A stretch of DNA of 64,000 nt from Enterobacter mori (GCF_025244905.1 NZ_CP104285.1:1674001-1738000); one strand, 5' to 3'. Numbered from the stretch's first letter, positions 1 to 9,099 are shown. Program-made: numbers and translations. Notes: generated from the letters alone by a model not told the origin.

Positions 1-211
1 GGAACCAGATAATGAGCATGCCCGCAGCGCGCGCGGCGGCGACGGCGGTTTTGATGTTTTCAATCACCGGCTGGGTAGTGGAGACATCGAACCCCGCCAG
101 ATCAAGATAGCCGCCCTGGCTGGCGTAGGCGTTTTGCATGTCCACCACGATCAGCGCGCTCTGCTGTGGCGCGAAGGTAATGGCTTCCGGGCGTGCGTTA
201 AGGGTTGACAT
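1..211 (-). CDS. rutB: Peroxyureidoacrylate/ureidoacrylate amidohydrolase RutB, N-terminal part (cut by window edge)
   Basis: Seventy N-terminal residues are visible, beginning [17 protein letters not shown] and containing the isochorismatase-fold opening IVVDMQNAY, whose Asp belongs to the family's Asp-Lys-Cys triad. The gene runs off the left edge. RutB hydrolyses the ureidoacrylate product of RutA in the Rut pyrimidine degradation pathway, releasing carbamate/ammonia in the cytoplasm. Its ATG overlaps the rutA stop codon by one base (TAATG on the minus strand), so translation is probably coupled. The fold alone would not separate RutB from other isochorismatase hydrolases; its position directly after rutA does. 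Confidence 0.95.
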   Translation of the reverse strand, partial: MSTLNARPEAITFAPQQSALIVVDMQNAYASQGGYLDLAGFDVSTTQPVIENIKTAVAAARAAGMLIIWF

Positions 212-1302
212 TACGCCACCTCCTTCGTGACGGCAGGGATGTGGGCGCGGCACTGCATCAGCGGCTGGATGCGCTCGCCGAAGGTTTCCACGCCGGTGAG
301 GAAATCATCGAAGGTCAGCAGGACGCCTTCCGCGCCGGGTACGGCCGCCACTTCGTCAAGCATTCTGGCGACGCTGGCGTACGAGCCGACCAGGGTGCCC
401 ATGTTGATATTGACCGCAGAGGTCGGGTCGGCCATCTGACGAACGTTGGTGTCCGCGCCGGAGCGGGTATCCTTCTGGCTCTGCTCGGTGAGCCAGCTCA
501 GGGCCTCCTCGTCGGCGCCGTCCTTATAGCGCTCCCATTTCGCGCGCGCGGCGTCGTCGGTTTCGTCGGCAATCACCATAAACAGCACGTAGGAGCCCAC
601 GTCGCGCCCGGTTTTGTCGGCGGCTTCTTTCATGCGCGCGGCGGTCGGTGCGAAGGCGGCAGGCGTGTTCACGCCTTTACCGAAGCAGAAGTTGAAGTCG
701 GCGTATTTGGCGGAGAACTCCATCCCCGCGTCGCTTTGTCCGGCGCAAATCACCTTCATCGGCACCGAGGGCTGCGGGCTGACGCGGCAGTCGTTCATGG
801 TGAAGAAGTCACCCTTGAAATCGCTTTTGCCGGTACCCCACAGATCGCGCAGGACCTGCACGTATTCGGTCAGGTAGTCGTAGCGACGCGAGAAGTAATC
901 GTCACCCGGCCAGAGCCCCATCTGCTCGTACTCGGGTTTCTGCCAGCCGGTGACCAGGTTGACGCCAAAGCGCCCGCCGGAGATGGAGTCGATGGTGGAC
1001 GCCATGCGCGCCACGATAGCCGGCGGCAGGGTGAGGGTGGCGGCGGTGGCGTAGATTTGGATCCGCGAGGTGACCGCCGCCAGTCCGGCCATCAGGGTAA
1101 AGGACTCCAGGTTGTGATCCCAGAATTCGGTTTTGCCGCCAAAGCCGCGCAGCTTGATCATCGAAAGCGCAAAGTCGAAATGGTAGTGCTCCGCTTTCTG
1201 CACGATGGCTTTGTTCAGCTCAAAGGTCGGCATGTATTGCGGTGCAGCGGTCGAGATAAGCCAGCCGTTGTTGCCGATAGGTACAAATACGCCAATTTTC
1301 AT
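211..1302 (-). CDS. rutA: Pyrimidine monooxygenase RutA
   Basis: A 363-residue flavin-dependent, luciferase-like monooxygenase that opens the uracil or thymine ring between N3 and C4, the first step of the Rut pathway. The protein begins [14 protein letters not shown] and is near-identical to enterobacterial RutA throughout, for example [36 protein letters not shown] chose the ATG at 1302 over the preceding GTG at 1305 because an AGAGAGG ribosome site lies six bases upstream of the ATG but only three upstream of the GTG. It is the first gene of the rut operon, transcribed away from rutR, with a sigma-54 promoter about 40 bp upstream. Confidence 0.97.
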   Translation of the reverse strand: MKIGVFVPIGNNGWLISTAAPQYMPTFELNKAIVQKAEHYHFDFALSMIKLRGFGGKTEFWDHNLESFTLMAGLAAVTSRIQIYATAATLTLPPAIVARMASTIDSISGGRFGVNLVTGWQKPEYEQMGLWPGDDYFSRRYDYLTEYVQVLRDLWGTGKSDFKGDFFTMNDCRVSPQPSVPMKVICAGQSDAGMEFSAKYADFNFCFGKGVNTPAAFAPTAARMKEAADKTGRDVGSYVLFMVIADETDDAARAKWERYKDGADEEALSWLTEQSQKDTRSGADTNVRQMADPTSAVNINMGTLVGSYASVARMLDEVAAVPGAEGVLLTFDDFLTGVETFGERIQPLMQCRAHIPAVTKEVA

Positions 1303-1343
1303 CACGAACCTCTCTTCATTACGTCGCAGGTGTAACGGTGTTT

Positions 1344-1360
1344 TTGCAAAGGGAGTGCCA
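1344..1360 (-). promoter_or_regulatory. Sigma-54 promoter of the rut operon
   Basis: The minus strand reads TGGCACTCCCTTTGCAA. It has the -24 GG and -12 GC doublets separated by exactly 10 bases, an excellent match to the sigma-54 consensus. Predicted transcription starts about 30 bases before rutA. In E. coli rut is an NtrC-activated nitrogen-scavenging operon, which fits. I did not find a convincing pair of NtrC sites upstream. Confidence 0.85.
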
Positions 1361-1424
1361 GTTTTGAAAATGGCATTGTTATTAATGTGTTAAGCATTAG
1401 TTGACGGATTGATGTGGCTAAATG

Positions 1425-1440
1425 TGGACTAACTGGTCAA
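1425..1440. promoter_or_regulatory. RutR operator
   Basis: TGGACTAACTGGTCAA matches 12 of the 14 defined positions of the RutR palindrome TTGACCA-N2-TGGTCAA. It lies between the divergent rutA and rutR, upstream of the sigma-54 promoter. RutR releases DNA when uracil or thymine is bound, so this is the likely repression and autoregulation site. The assignment is from motif and position. Confidence 0.75.
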
Positions 1441-1547
1441 AAACATTGCACAGAAAACAGGCATTCATGCGCGATCGGAGTGCAGGATGTCGTGGCGAGA
1501 CGGGGGTTTTGCTATGCTGAGTCCAACGCAGAATAAGGAGAGCGGGA

Positions 1548-2186
1548 ATGACACAAGGCGCAGTGAAGACACCAGGTAAACGTTCGCAGGCGGTGAGTGC
1601 CAAGAAAAAGGCGATCCTCAGCGCGGCGCTGGAGACCTTTTCGCAGTTTGGCATCCACGGCACGCGCCTCGAACAGGTGGCGGAGCAGGCCGGTGTGTCC
1701 AAAACTAATCTGCTCTACTACTATCCGTCAAAAGAGGCGCTCTATATTGCGGTGATGCAGCAGATCCTCGATATTTGGCTCGCGCCGCTGAAGGCGTTCC
1801 GCGAAGAGCTGGCCCCGCTGGTGGCGATCAAAGAGTACATTCGCCTGAAGCTGGAGGTCTCGCGCGATTACCCGCAGGCATCAAGGCTGTTTTGTCTTGA
1901 GATGCTGCAGGGCGCGCCGCTGTTGCAGGCTGCGCTGACGGGAGATTTAAAGCAGCTGGTGGATGAAAAATCGGCGATTATCGCCGGATGGGTCGCCAGC
2001 GGAAAGCTGGCCCCCGTTGATCCGCAGCACCTGATCTTTATGATTTGGGCCTCCACCCAGCATTACGCTGACTTTGCGGCCCAGGTCGAGGCGGTGACCG
2101 GAAAAACGCTCCAGGACGAAGCGTTTTTCCACAGCACCCTGGAAAACGTGCAGCGGATGATTATCGAAGGGATCCGCGTGCGTTAG
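1548..2186 (+). CDS. rutR: TetR-family pyrimidine-responsive repressor RutR
   Basis: 212 residues, the usual RutR length. The N-terminal helix-turn-helix spans about residues 20-65 (AALETFSQFGIHGTRLEQVAEQAGVSKTNLLYYYPSKEALY), followed by the helical ligand-binding domain, with GAPLLQAAL and MIWASTQHYADFA matching RutR. It binds uracil or thymine and controls rut, carAB and purine/pyrimidine genes in E. coli. An AAGGAG site lies seven bases before the ATG. It is divergent from rutA, with a RutR-type operator between them. Its last four bases overlap the end of the convergent LprI-like gene. Confidence 0.96.
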   Translation: MTQGAVKTPGKRSQAVSAKKKAILSAALETFSQFGIHGTRLEQVAEQAGVSKTNLLYYYPSKEALYIAVMQQILDIWLAPLKAFREELAPLVAIKEYIRLKLEVSRDYPQASRLFCLEMLQGAPLLQAALTGDLKQLVDEKSAIIAGWVASGKLAPVDPQHLIFMIWASTQHYADFAAQVEAVTGKTLQDEAFFHSTLENVQRMIIEGIRVR

Positions 2187-2578
2187 TTTCCCGGCGGGAG
2201 AGGGCAGCTTAAGTCGCCCTCTTCACACTGCATCAGCGAGGCCAGAAACGCTTCACGCTCCACGGTTTTCTCCGCCAGACACTGATTCACGATCATCGGC
2301 TGAACGCTGCCGCCTTCCGTCCCCGAACCGATAAACGCACAGTCCGCGTCGCGCAGGGCAATCCACGCCTGCTGCGCCTTTTTCAGCAGCTCGCGCTGGG
2401 GGGCTTCCGCACGCTTGATGGCGGCCTGATACGTCTGGTTGAGCTTTTTATCGGCAGCCTGATACTGCTGCGCGCTACAGGTATTCAGTTCAAGCTGAGT
2501 GGTCGCTTTGTCGCACTCGTCGGCCAGCGCGCTGGCGCTGAGCAGCAGTGCTGCGCCTGCAAGAAATACTCTTTTCAT
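2183..2578 (-). CDS. LprI-like (DUF1311) secreted small protein
   Basis: About 131 residues with a clear Sec signal peptide (MKRVFLAGAALLLSASALA) and a mature domain of the lysozyme-inhibitor LprI / DUF1311 type. That domain has paired Cys residues, an early DECDKATTQLELNTCS stretch, and the family-like KAQQAWIALRDADCAF. The likely location is the periplasm. Lysozyme inhibition is inferred from the family only; this gene may have another role. There are two ATGs in tandem (2581 and 2578); the second is better spaced from GGAGG. It is not part of the K-12 gene order here, so it is an accessory insert between rutR and putA. Confidence 0.8.
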   Translation of the reverse strand: MKRVFLAGAALLLSASALADECDKATTQLELNTCSAQQYQAADKKLNQTYQAAIKRAEAPQRELLKKAQQAWIALRDADCAFIGSGTEGGSVQPMIVNQCLAEKTVEREAFLASLMQCEEGDLSCPLPPGN

Positions 2579-2596
2579 CATTCCCTCCGTGTAAAA

Positions 2597-2667
2597 AAGC
2601 CGGATGCGCTGCGCTTATCCGGCCTGGGGTGATTTTGTAGCCCCGGTAAGCGTAGCGTCACCGGGGA
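2597..2667. repeat. Pair of REP-type palindromes
   Basis: Two short GC-rich imperfect palindromes lie between the LprI-like gene and putA. One, at about 2598-2624, has arms GCCGGAT and ATCCGGC; the other, at about 2640-2667, has arms CCCCGG and CCGGGG. Both carry the GCGTAGCG/GCGCTGCGC cores typical of enterobacterial REP sequences. They lie downstream of putA and may act as mRNA stabilisers or terminators. Confidence 0.7.
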
Positions 2668-2679
2668 GAGTTTACACGA

Positions 2680-5600
2680 TTAACCGATGGTCATCAGGCT
2701 GGCGTTACCGCCTGCCGCCGCGGTGTTGACGCTGAGCGAGCGCTCCACGTACAGACGCTCCAGCAGCAGGTTGGTTTCCCCGCGCGCAAAGCCCTGCACG
2801 GAAACGATGGCACCGCTGCGGGCCGCAACCTGCTCGCACAGTTCGCGCAGCTGGTCGGAATCACCGTGGTAAATCACCGCATCAAACGGCTGCGTCAGCA
2901 GCGCATCGGCCTTCGCAAAGCGAATGCGGGCCGAGACCGCTTTTGGCAGCTGTTTGGCGAGGTCGCGATGCAGCGCATCTTCCGGCCACAGCACTTCACA
3001 CCCGGTTGCCATCGCGGCAGCCAGCTGCACCAGCGCGTCCTGCTCGTTATCGGCCACGCACAGTACGCGCTCGCGCGGCATCAGCGCCCAGGTGTTGCGT
3101 TCGCCGGTTGGACCCGGCAGCAGACGCTGGGTGCCCGCCTGCGCCAGTTCGCCGTACTGCTGGGCGACGGCACGCAGTTCAGAACGTTTTTCCGCCCAGG
3201 CGATCAGCGCCTCCAGCGGCTGGGTCAGCACGGTTTTCACCTGCGTATCCACCGGATAGTGTGCGTCCTGACGCGCCAGCGTTACGCCCAGCGCGTTCTC
3301 CGGACGGTTTGCCAGCAGACGGTACAGGTAGAGCGGGCCACCCGCTTTCGGACCGGTGCCGGAGAGACCTTCACCGCCGAACGGCTGCACGCCCACGACT
3401 GCGCCAACCATGTTGCGGTTGACGTACAGGTTGCCGACTTTTGCATTGCCGGTAACTTGCGCAATGGTTTCGTCGATACGGGTATGCACGCCGAGCGTCA
3501 GGCCATAGCCGGAGGCGTTGATCTGCTCAACCAGCTCGTTCAGGTTGTTACGGTTGTAGCGCACCACGTGCAGGACCGGGCCGAAGACCTCTTTTTTCAG
3601 CTCGTCGAAGCTTGCCAGCTCAATCAGCGTTGGCGGCACAAAGGTGCCGGTCCGCCATTCGCGGGCATCTTCGCTGTTCTCGCGCACCGCCTGGAACACC
3701 GGACGGCCTTTCGCGCGCATGGTCTGAATGTGGTTTTCGATGTTGGCTTTGGCTTCCGCGTCGATCACTGGCCCGATGTCTGTGGTGAGACGGCCCGGGT
3801 TGCCCATGCGGCATTCGGCCATCGCGCCGCGCAGCATCTTCAGCGTGTGGTCCGCGACGTCGTCCTGCAGGCACAGCACGCGCAGGGCGGAACAGCGCTG
3901 ACCGGCGCTGTCGAACGCGGAGGCCAGCACGTCGACCACCACCTGCTCGGTGAGCGCGGAGGAGTCAACGATCATGGCGTTCATCCCGCCGGTTTCCGCG
4001 ACGAGTGGAGTAGGACGACCTTGCGCATCCAGACGGGTTGCTATGTTGCGCTGCAGCAGAGAGGCCACTTCGGTCGAACCGGTAAACATGACGCCGCGCA
4101 CTCGGTTATCGGAGGTCAGTTTGGCGCCGACGGTTTCACCGCGGCCCGGCAGCAGCTGAACCACGCCCGCAGGCACGCCGGCTTCCAGAAGAATGTTGAT
4201 GCCCTGTGCGGCAATCAGCGGGGTCTGCTCTGCCGGTTTTGCCAGCACGCTGTTGCCTGCGGCAAGCGCGGCGGCAATCTGGCCGGTGAAGATCGCCAGC
4301 GGGAAGTTCCACGGGCTGATACACACAACCGGCCCCAGCGGACGATGGGTTTCGTTATCGAAATCATCGCGCACCTGACCGGCGTAGTAGTGCAGGAAAT
4401 CGACCGCCTCGCGGACCTCGGCAATGGCGTTGCTGAAGGTTTTACCCGCTTCGCGCACCAGAATGCCGATGAGCGACTGCATCTGATCTTCCATCAGCAC
4501 TGCGGCGCGTTCCAGAATGGCGGCACGTTCCTGCGGCGGCGTGGCGAACCAGATTGGCGCGTTGTTGACCGCGCTGTCCAGCGCCTGATCCACTTCCGCC
4601 TCGGTGGCTTCACGCACGTAGCCGACGATATCTTTTGGCTCTGCCGGGTTGATGACCGGCTGCATTTCCCCGTCCTCGACGGACTGCTCAAGGATCGGTT
4701 TCGCCTGCCATTTCTGCAGTGCGCTGTTGAGCAGGGCAGAGGAGAGGGACGCCAGACGATGTTCGTTGGCGAGATCCAGACCCGCAGAGTTGACGCGGCC
4801 TGCGCCATACAGCTCGCGCGGCAGGGCAATCTTCGGATGCGGCAGGCCAATCTGGCCTTCCTGCGCCGCCATCTTCTCAACGGCCTGCACCGGATCGGCC
4901 ACCAGCTCGTCCAGCGGCAGGGTGGTGTCGGCAATGCGGTTAACGAAGGAGGTGTTCGCGCCGTTTTCCAGCAGACGACGCACCAGGTACGCCAGCAGAG
5001 TTTCGTGCGTACCCACCGGAGCATAGATGCGGCACGGGCGATTCAGCTTGCCGTCCGCCACTTTACCGGTGACCTGCTCGTACAGCGGTTCACCCATGCC
5101 GTGCAGGCACTGGAACTCGTACTGGCCCGGATAGTAGTTTTGTCCGGCCAGGCTGTAGATTGCCGCCAGCGTATGCGCGTTGTGGGTAGCGAACTGCGGA
5201 TAGATCAGGTTCGGCACGCCGAGCAGTTTTTTCGCGCAGGCGAGGTAAGAGACGTCGGTGTAAACCTTACGGGTATAAACCGGATAGCCTTCCAGCCCGT
5301 CCATCTGGGCGCGCTTGATTTCGCTGTCCCAGTAGGCCCCTTTCACCAGACGGATCATCAGGCGACGGCGGCTGCGGCTGGCCAGGTCAATCAGGTAATC
5401 AATGACGAACGGACAGCGCTTCTGGTAGGCCTGGATAACAAAACCGATCCCGTTCCAGCCCGCCAGCTCCGGCTCGAAGCACAGTTTTTCCAGCAGATCG
5501 AGGGAGATCTCCAGACGGTCGGCCTCTTCGGCGTCGATGTTAATGCCGATGTCATACTGGCGCGCCAGCAGGGTCAGGGACTTCAGGCGCGGGTAGAGCT

Positions 5601-6642
5601 CTTCCATCACCCGGTCGTACTGCGCGCGGCTGTAGCGCGGGTGCAGCGCGGAGAGCTTAATGGAGATGCCCGGACCTTCATAAATACCGCGACCGTTGGA
5701 CGCTTTACCGATGGCGTGGATCGCCTGCTGGTAAGAGACCATGTAGGCCTGCGCGTCGGCGGCGGTCAGCGCCGCTTCACCCAGCATGTCGTAGGAGTAG
5801 CGGAAACCTTTATCTTCCAGCTTGCGGGCGTTCGCCAGCGCTTCGGCAATGGTTTCCCCGGTGACGAACTGCTCGCCCATCAGGCGCATCGCCATGTCCA
5901 CGCCCTTGCGGATCAGCGGCTCGCCGCTCTTACCGATGATGCGGTTCAGGGAGCGGGAGAGGTTGGCTTCGTTATGGGTCGAGACCAGTTTGCCGGTAAA
6001 CAGCAGGCCCCAGGTGGCCGCATTGACGAACAGCGACGGGCTGCGGCCAATGTGGGAATGCCAGTTGCCGTTGCTGATCTTGTCGCGGATCAGCGCGTCG
6101 CGGGTGGCTTTATCGGGAATACGCAGCAGCGCTTCCGCCAGGCACATCAGCGCCACGCCTTCCTGAGACGAGAGGGAAAACTCCTGCAGCAGACCCTGAA
6201 CCATCCCGGCGCGGCCGGTGGCGGTTTTCTGGTTACGCAGCTTGTCGGCTAACTGATACGCCAGGCTGTGCGCCTGTGCGGCAATAGCTTCCGGCAGGCG
6301 AGCCTGCTCCAGCAGCATCGGCACCGCGTCGGTTTCGGCGCGGCGGTAGGCGCCGGTAATGGCGGCACGGCTGACGGACTGCGGCAGGATCTGCTCGGCA
6401 AATTCAAGGAACGGCTGATGGTTCTCGTCCCCAGCGGCGGGCGCTTCCTCGCTTTCGTTTGCTGCACCGGCCAGCAGGGCAGGCAGCTCTGGCAGGCCCT
6501 CATCGCTCTCGAGTCTTTCGAGATAGTTAAAAATCGCCTGCTTAATTAACCAGTGCGGCGTGCGGTCAATGCGGGTTGCTGCGGTCTTAATCCGTTCGCG
6601 GGTCGCGTCATCCAGCTTAACCCCCATGGTGGTCATACCCAT
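2680..6642 (-). CDS. putA: Trifunctional proline dehydrogenase / P5C dehydrogenase / transcriptional repressor PutA
   Basis: 1320 residues, identical in length to E. coli PutA. An N-terminal ribbon-helix-helix DNA-binding domain (about 1-50, MGMTTMGVKLDDATRERIK) is followed by the FAD proline dehydrogenase barrel (about 260-610, with RLVKGAYWDSEIKRAQ). Next comes the NAD-dependent glutamate-semialdehyde dehydrogenase (about 650-1130), with catalytic Cys in DSAGQRCSALRVL and the GSTEVA loop, and then a C-terminal domain. It oxidises proline to glutamate at the membrane and represses put when proline is absent. The frame is open 85 codons further upstream, but only the ATG at 6642 has a Shine-Dalgarno (AGGAG, seven bases away) and matches the known start. 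Confidence 0.97.
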   Translation of the reverse strand: MGMTTMGVKLDDATRERIKTAATRIDRTPHWLIKQAIFNYLERLESDEGLPELPALLAGAANESEEAPAAGDENHQPFLEFAEQILPQSVSRAAITGAYRRAETDAVPMLLEQARLPEAIAAQAHSLAYQLADKLRNQKTATGRAGMVQGLLQEFSLSSQEGVALMCLAEALLRIPDKATRDALIRDKISNGNWHSHIGRSPSLFVNAATWGLLFTGKLVSTHNEANLSRSLNRIIGKSGEPLIRKGVDMAMRLMGEQFVTGETIAEALANARKLEDKGFRYSYDMLGEAALTAADAQAYMVSYQQAIHAIGKASNGRGIYEGPGISIKLSALHPRYSRAQYDRVMEELYPRLKSLTLLARQYDIGINIDAEEADRLEISLDLLEKLCFEPELAGWNGIGFVIQAYQKRCPFVIDYLIDLASRSRRRLMIRLVKGAYWDSEIKRAQMDGLEGYPVYTRKVYTDVSYLACAKKLLGVPNLIYPQFATHNAHTLAAIYSLAGQNYYPGQYEFQCLHGMGEPLYEQVTGKVADGKLNRPCRIYAPVGTHETLLAYLVRRLLENGANTSFVNRIADTTLPLDELVADPVQAVEKMAAQEGQIGLPHPKIALPRELYGAGRVNSAGLDLANEHRLASLSSALLNSALQKWQAKPILEQSVEDGEMQPVINPAEPKDIVGYVREATEAEVDQALDSAVNNAPIWFATPPQERAAILERAAVLMEDQMQSLIGILVREAGKTFSNAIAEVREAVDFLHYYAGQVRDDFDNETHRPLGPVVCISPWNFPLAIFTGQIAAALAAGNSVLAKPAEQTPLIAAQGINILLEAGVPAGVVQLLPGRGETVGAKLTSDNRVRGVMFTGSTEVASLLQRNIATRLDAQGRPTPLVAETGGMNAMIVDSSALTEQVVVDVLASAFDSAGQRCSALRVLCLQDDVADHTLKMLRGAMAECRMGNPGRLTTDIGPVIDAEAKANIENHIQTMRAKGRPVFQAVRENSEDAREWRTGTFVPPTLIELASFDELKKEVFGPVLHVVRYNRNNLNELVEQINASGYGLTLGVHTRIDETIAQVTGNAKVGNLYVNRNMVGAVVGVQPFGGEGLSGTGPKAGGPLYLYRLLANRPENALGVTLARQDAHYPVDTQVKTVLTQPLEALIAWAEKRSELRAVAQQYGELAQAGTQRLLPGPTGERNTWALMPRERVLCVADNEQDALVQLAAAMATGCEVLWPEDALHRDLAKQLPKAVSARIRFAKADALLTQPFDAVIYHGDSDQLRELCEQVAARSGAIVSVQGFARGETNLLLERLYVERSLSVNTAAAGGNASLMTIG

Positions 6643-7064
6643 GCCAAAGCTCCTGTTGTTCTTTAATCGTGTTTGGTCGTTAGCGTGAAATATCCCCCAT
6701 GTTGCAACTTTGTGCAACCGTGTTAAATGTGACCTGGTTTGCAACCCGGAAAATGAATGGATTGTTAACGAATGGTTAGCTGGAAAAACGCGCTGGCTTT
6801 TGGGCGGGAGGCCTGTTTTTATGCGGGAGTTAACACTTTTTAAAGGTGCAACCCGTAAAAGCGTGAGCGAGTGCAACCTATATGAAACTCGTATCAAACC
6901 AGGGATGAAATTGATGTAAATGCAGTGTTAAATCGTTTGTCAGCGGGATGCGCATACGGCAGGATAGCGCGCCCAACAGAAACACAAGATACATTCACCT
7001 CGTTCCGGTGATCATATAACAAGGCAGCCCGGATGGCTGTCGCTCGACATTTTGGAGAATTTGA
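6643..7064. promoter_or_regulatory. putA-putP divergent control region with five PutA-type operators
   Basis: A 422 bp gene-free region between divergent putA and putP. The PutA half-site GTTGCA (or its complement TGCAAC) occurs at five places: 6701-6708 (GTTGCAAC, both orientations overlapping), 6713-6718, 6740-6745, 6847-6852 and 6872-6877. E. coli PutA is known to bind several GTTGCA sites in this control region and to repress both genes when proline is lacking. Occupancy here is inferred. I did not assign core promoters with confidence. Confidence 0.8.
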
Positions 7065-8573
7065 ATGGCTATTAGCACACCGATGCTGGTGACATTTCTC
7101 GTTTATATATTTGGCATGATCCTGATAGGGTTTTTGGCATGGCGTTCAACAAAGAACTTTGATGACTACATTCTGGGCGGACGCAGTTTAGGCCCAATGG
7201 TGACCGCACTCTCTGCGGGCGCTTCCGACATGAGCGGCTGGCTGCTGATGGGCCTGCCGGGCGCGATTTTCATCTCCGGTATTTCTGAAAGCTGGATCGC
7301 CATCGGTCTGACCGTCGGCGCGTGGATCAACTGGAAGCTGGTGGCAGGCCGTCTGCGCGTGCATACCGAGGCCAATAACAACGCCCTGACGCTGCCGGAC
7401 TACTTCACCGGACGCTTTGAAGATAACAGCCGCATCCTGCGCATTATCTCTGCGGTGGTTATCCTGCTGTTCTTCACCATCTACTGTGCCTCCGGCATTG
7501 TGGCCGGTGCGCGTCTGTTCGAAAGCACCTTCGGTATGAGCTATGAAACTGCCCTGTGGGCCGGTGCGGCGGCAACCATCCTCTATACCTTCGTGGGCGG
7601 TTTCCTGGCGGTAAGCTGGACCGACACCGTGCAGGCGAGCCTGATGATTTTCGCCCTGATCCTGACCCCGGTGATTGTCATTTTCACCGTCGGCGGCTTT
7701 GCCGATTCGCTGGAAGTGATCAAGCAGAAGAGCATTGAAAACGTCGACATGCTGAAAGGGCTGAACTTCGTTGCCATCGTGTCGCTGATGGGCTGGGGCC
7801 TGGGCTACTTCGGCCAGCCGCATATCCTGGCGCGCTTTATGGCGGCGGATTCTCACCACACCATCGTTCATGCGCGTCGCATCAGCATGACGTGGATGAT
7901 CCTGTGTCTGGCGGGGGCATGTGCGGTCGGCTTCTTCGGTATCGCGTACTTCAACAACAACCCGGCGCAGGCGGGCGCGGTGAACCAGAACGCCGAGCGC
8001 GTGTTCATCGAACTGGCGCAGATTCTGTTTAACCCGTGGATTGCCGGTATTCTGCTCTCCGCGATCCTCGCGGCGGTGATGTCCACCCTGAGCTGCCAGC
8101 TGCTGGTCTGCTCCAGCGCAATCACCGAAGACCTCTACAAAGCCTTCCTGCGCAAGGGCGCGAGCCAGAAAGAGCTGGTCTGGGTAGGGCGCTTTATGGT
8201 GCTGCTGGTGGCGCTGGTGGCGATTGCGCTGGCGGCCAACCCGGAAAACCGCGTGCTGGGCCTTGTGAGCTACGCGTGGGCGGGCTTTGGTGCGGCATTT
8301 GGTCCGGTCGTGCTGTTCTCCGTCATGTGGTCACGTATGACCCGTAACGGCGCGCTGGCGGGGATGATCATCGGTGCGGTGACCGTTATCGTCTGGAAAC
8401 AGTTCGCGTGGCTGGGCCTGTACGAAATCATTCCGGGCTTCATCTTCGGCAGCATCGGTATCGTGGTGTTCAGCCTGCTGGGTAAAGCACCGTCTGCTTC
8501 TATGCAGAAACGCTTTGCTGAAGCCGACGCGCATTACCACTCTGCGCCACCGTCTAAGCTGCAGGCAGAATAA
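7065..8573 (+). CDS. putP: Sodium/proline symporter PutP
   Basis: 502 residues of a solute:sodium symporter (SSS family) with about 13 membrane helices, the same length as E. coli PutP. The start MAISTPMLVTFLVYIFGMILIGFLAW gives helix 1. DDYILGGRSLGPMVTALSAGASDMSGWLLMG is the conserved sodium/proline-binding helix 2, and IVAAVMST-type helix 8-9 sequence is also present (AILAAVMSTLSCQLLV). It imports proline with Na+ to feed PutA. It is divergent from putA and probably PutA-repressed through the shared control region. A TGGAGA ribosome site precedes the ATG. Confidence 0.97.
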   Translation: MAISTPMLVTFLVYIFGMILIGFLAWRSTKNFDDYILGGRSLGPMVTALSAGASDMSGWLLMGLPGAIFISGISESWIAIGLTVGAWINWKLVAGRLRVHTEANNNALTLPDYFTGRFEDNSRILRIISAVVILLFFTIYCASGIVAGARLFESTFGMSYETALWAGAAATILYTFVGGFLAVSWTDTVQASLMIFALILTPVIVIFTVGGFADSLEVIKQKSIENVDMLKGLNFVAIVSLMGWGLGYFGQPHILARFMAADSHHTIVHARRISMTWMILCLAGACAVGFFGIAYFNNNPAQAGAVNQNAERVFIELAQILFNPWIAGILLSAILAAVMSTLSCQLLVCSSAITEDLYKAFLRKGASQKELVWVGRFMVLLVALVAIALAANPENRVLGLVSYAWAGFGAAFGPVVLFSVMWSRMTRNGALAGMIIGAVTVIVWKQFAWLGLYEIIPGFIFGSIGIVVFSLLGKAPSASMQKRFAEADAHYHSAPPSKLQAE

Positions 8574-8577
8574 TTTT

Positions 8578-8617
8578 CCCCTCACCCTAACCCTCTCCCC
8601 GAAGGGGAGAGGGGATA
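8578..8617. repeat. Intergenic palindromic repeat with perfect hairpin
   Basis: A 10 bp perfect stem (8591-8600 pairing with 8604-8613, arm CCCTCTCCCC) with a GAA loop is preceded by CCTCACCCTAA. The wording is that of a dispersed enterobacterial intergenic repeat. It follows putP by a few bases and may stabilise or end its transcript; no U-tract follows. Confidence 0.6.
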
Positions 8618-8645
8618 GTCCTTTCACCTATGTGAGTCTTCATCA

Positions 8646-9065
8646 ATGAGAATGAAAACAGGGTTAATGGCGGCGGCATTATTGATGCTGGCTGGCTGTA
8701 CCGCGCCATCGCAGCACGCGGCGGTCGAGAGCTGCAAAGCGGATAATCAGATGCAGCAAACCACGCTCTATTTCGGACTGAATCGTCCGGCCGGGGCGCA
8801 GATCACAGGCAACGAATGGCAGCAGTTTGTTGACCAGGACGTGACGCCACGCTTTCGCGATGGCTTAACGGTATTTGATGCCCGCGGGCAGTGGCTGGGG
8901 AACGACGGAAAAGTGGCGCGTGAGCCCAGCAAAGCGTTGATGCTGATCCACGGTAAAGACGCGCAGAGCGAGAAGAATATCGAAGCGTTACGCGGGATCT
9001 ATAAGTCTCGCTTCGCGCAGGAGTCGGTGATGCGCGTCGACCAGCCGGTGTGCGTGCAGTTTTAA
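8646..9065 (+). CDS. DUF3574 domain lipoprotein
   Basis: 139 residues. A lipoprotein signal with the lipobox LAGC (MRMKTGLMAAALLMLAGC) anchors it to the inner or outer membrane. The remainder matches the DUF3574 type, with TTLYFGLNRPAG, QFVDQDVTPRFRDGLTVFDARGQW and a C-terminal YKSRFAQESVMRVDQPVCVQF. The function of this family is not known to me. The first ATG is used; an internal ATG two codons later is possible. It is a single gene flanked by an intergenic hairpin and a REP, and absent from the K-12 layout at this place. Confidence 0.85.
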   Translation: MRMKTGLMAAALLMLAGCTAPSQHAAVESCKADNQMQQTTLYFGLNRPAGAQITGNEWQQFVDQDVTPRFRDGLTVFDARGQWLGNDGKVAREPSKALMLIHGKDAQSEKNIEALRGIYKSRFAQESVMRVDQPVCVQF

Positions 9066-9071
9066 TGAAAA

Positions 9072-9089
9072 CGGCGGGATAACCCGCCG
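9072..9089 (+). terminator. Probable terminator of the DUF3574 gene
   Basis: A perfect CGGCGGG / CCCGCCG stem with an ATAA loop, a few bases after the stop codon. The following tract (CTGTTGT) is only weakly U-rich. Confidence 0.5.
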
Positions 9090-9099
9090 CTGTTGTACC

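Noticed and set aside
205..1335. 376-codon plus-strand frame opposite rutA
   Set aside because: Low-complexity Gly/His/Val-rich shadow of rutA; no ribosome site or family features.
1446..1465. Possible NtrC site (TGCAC...GGCA) upstream of rutA
   Set aside because: Only one half-site is good; too weak to list as a feature without a matrix scan.
2866..6252. 1128-codon open frame on the plus strand antisense to putA
   Set aside because: It is a shadow of the GC-rich putA codons; the predicted protein is His/Arg/Gln-rich without any domain, and putA explains the DNA completely.
6643..6897. N-terminal extension of putA
   Set aside because: The frame is open, but the added residues match nothing in PutA, overlap the operators, and the AGGAG-supported ATG at 6642 gives the exact 1320-residue protein.
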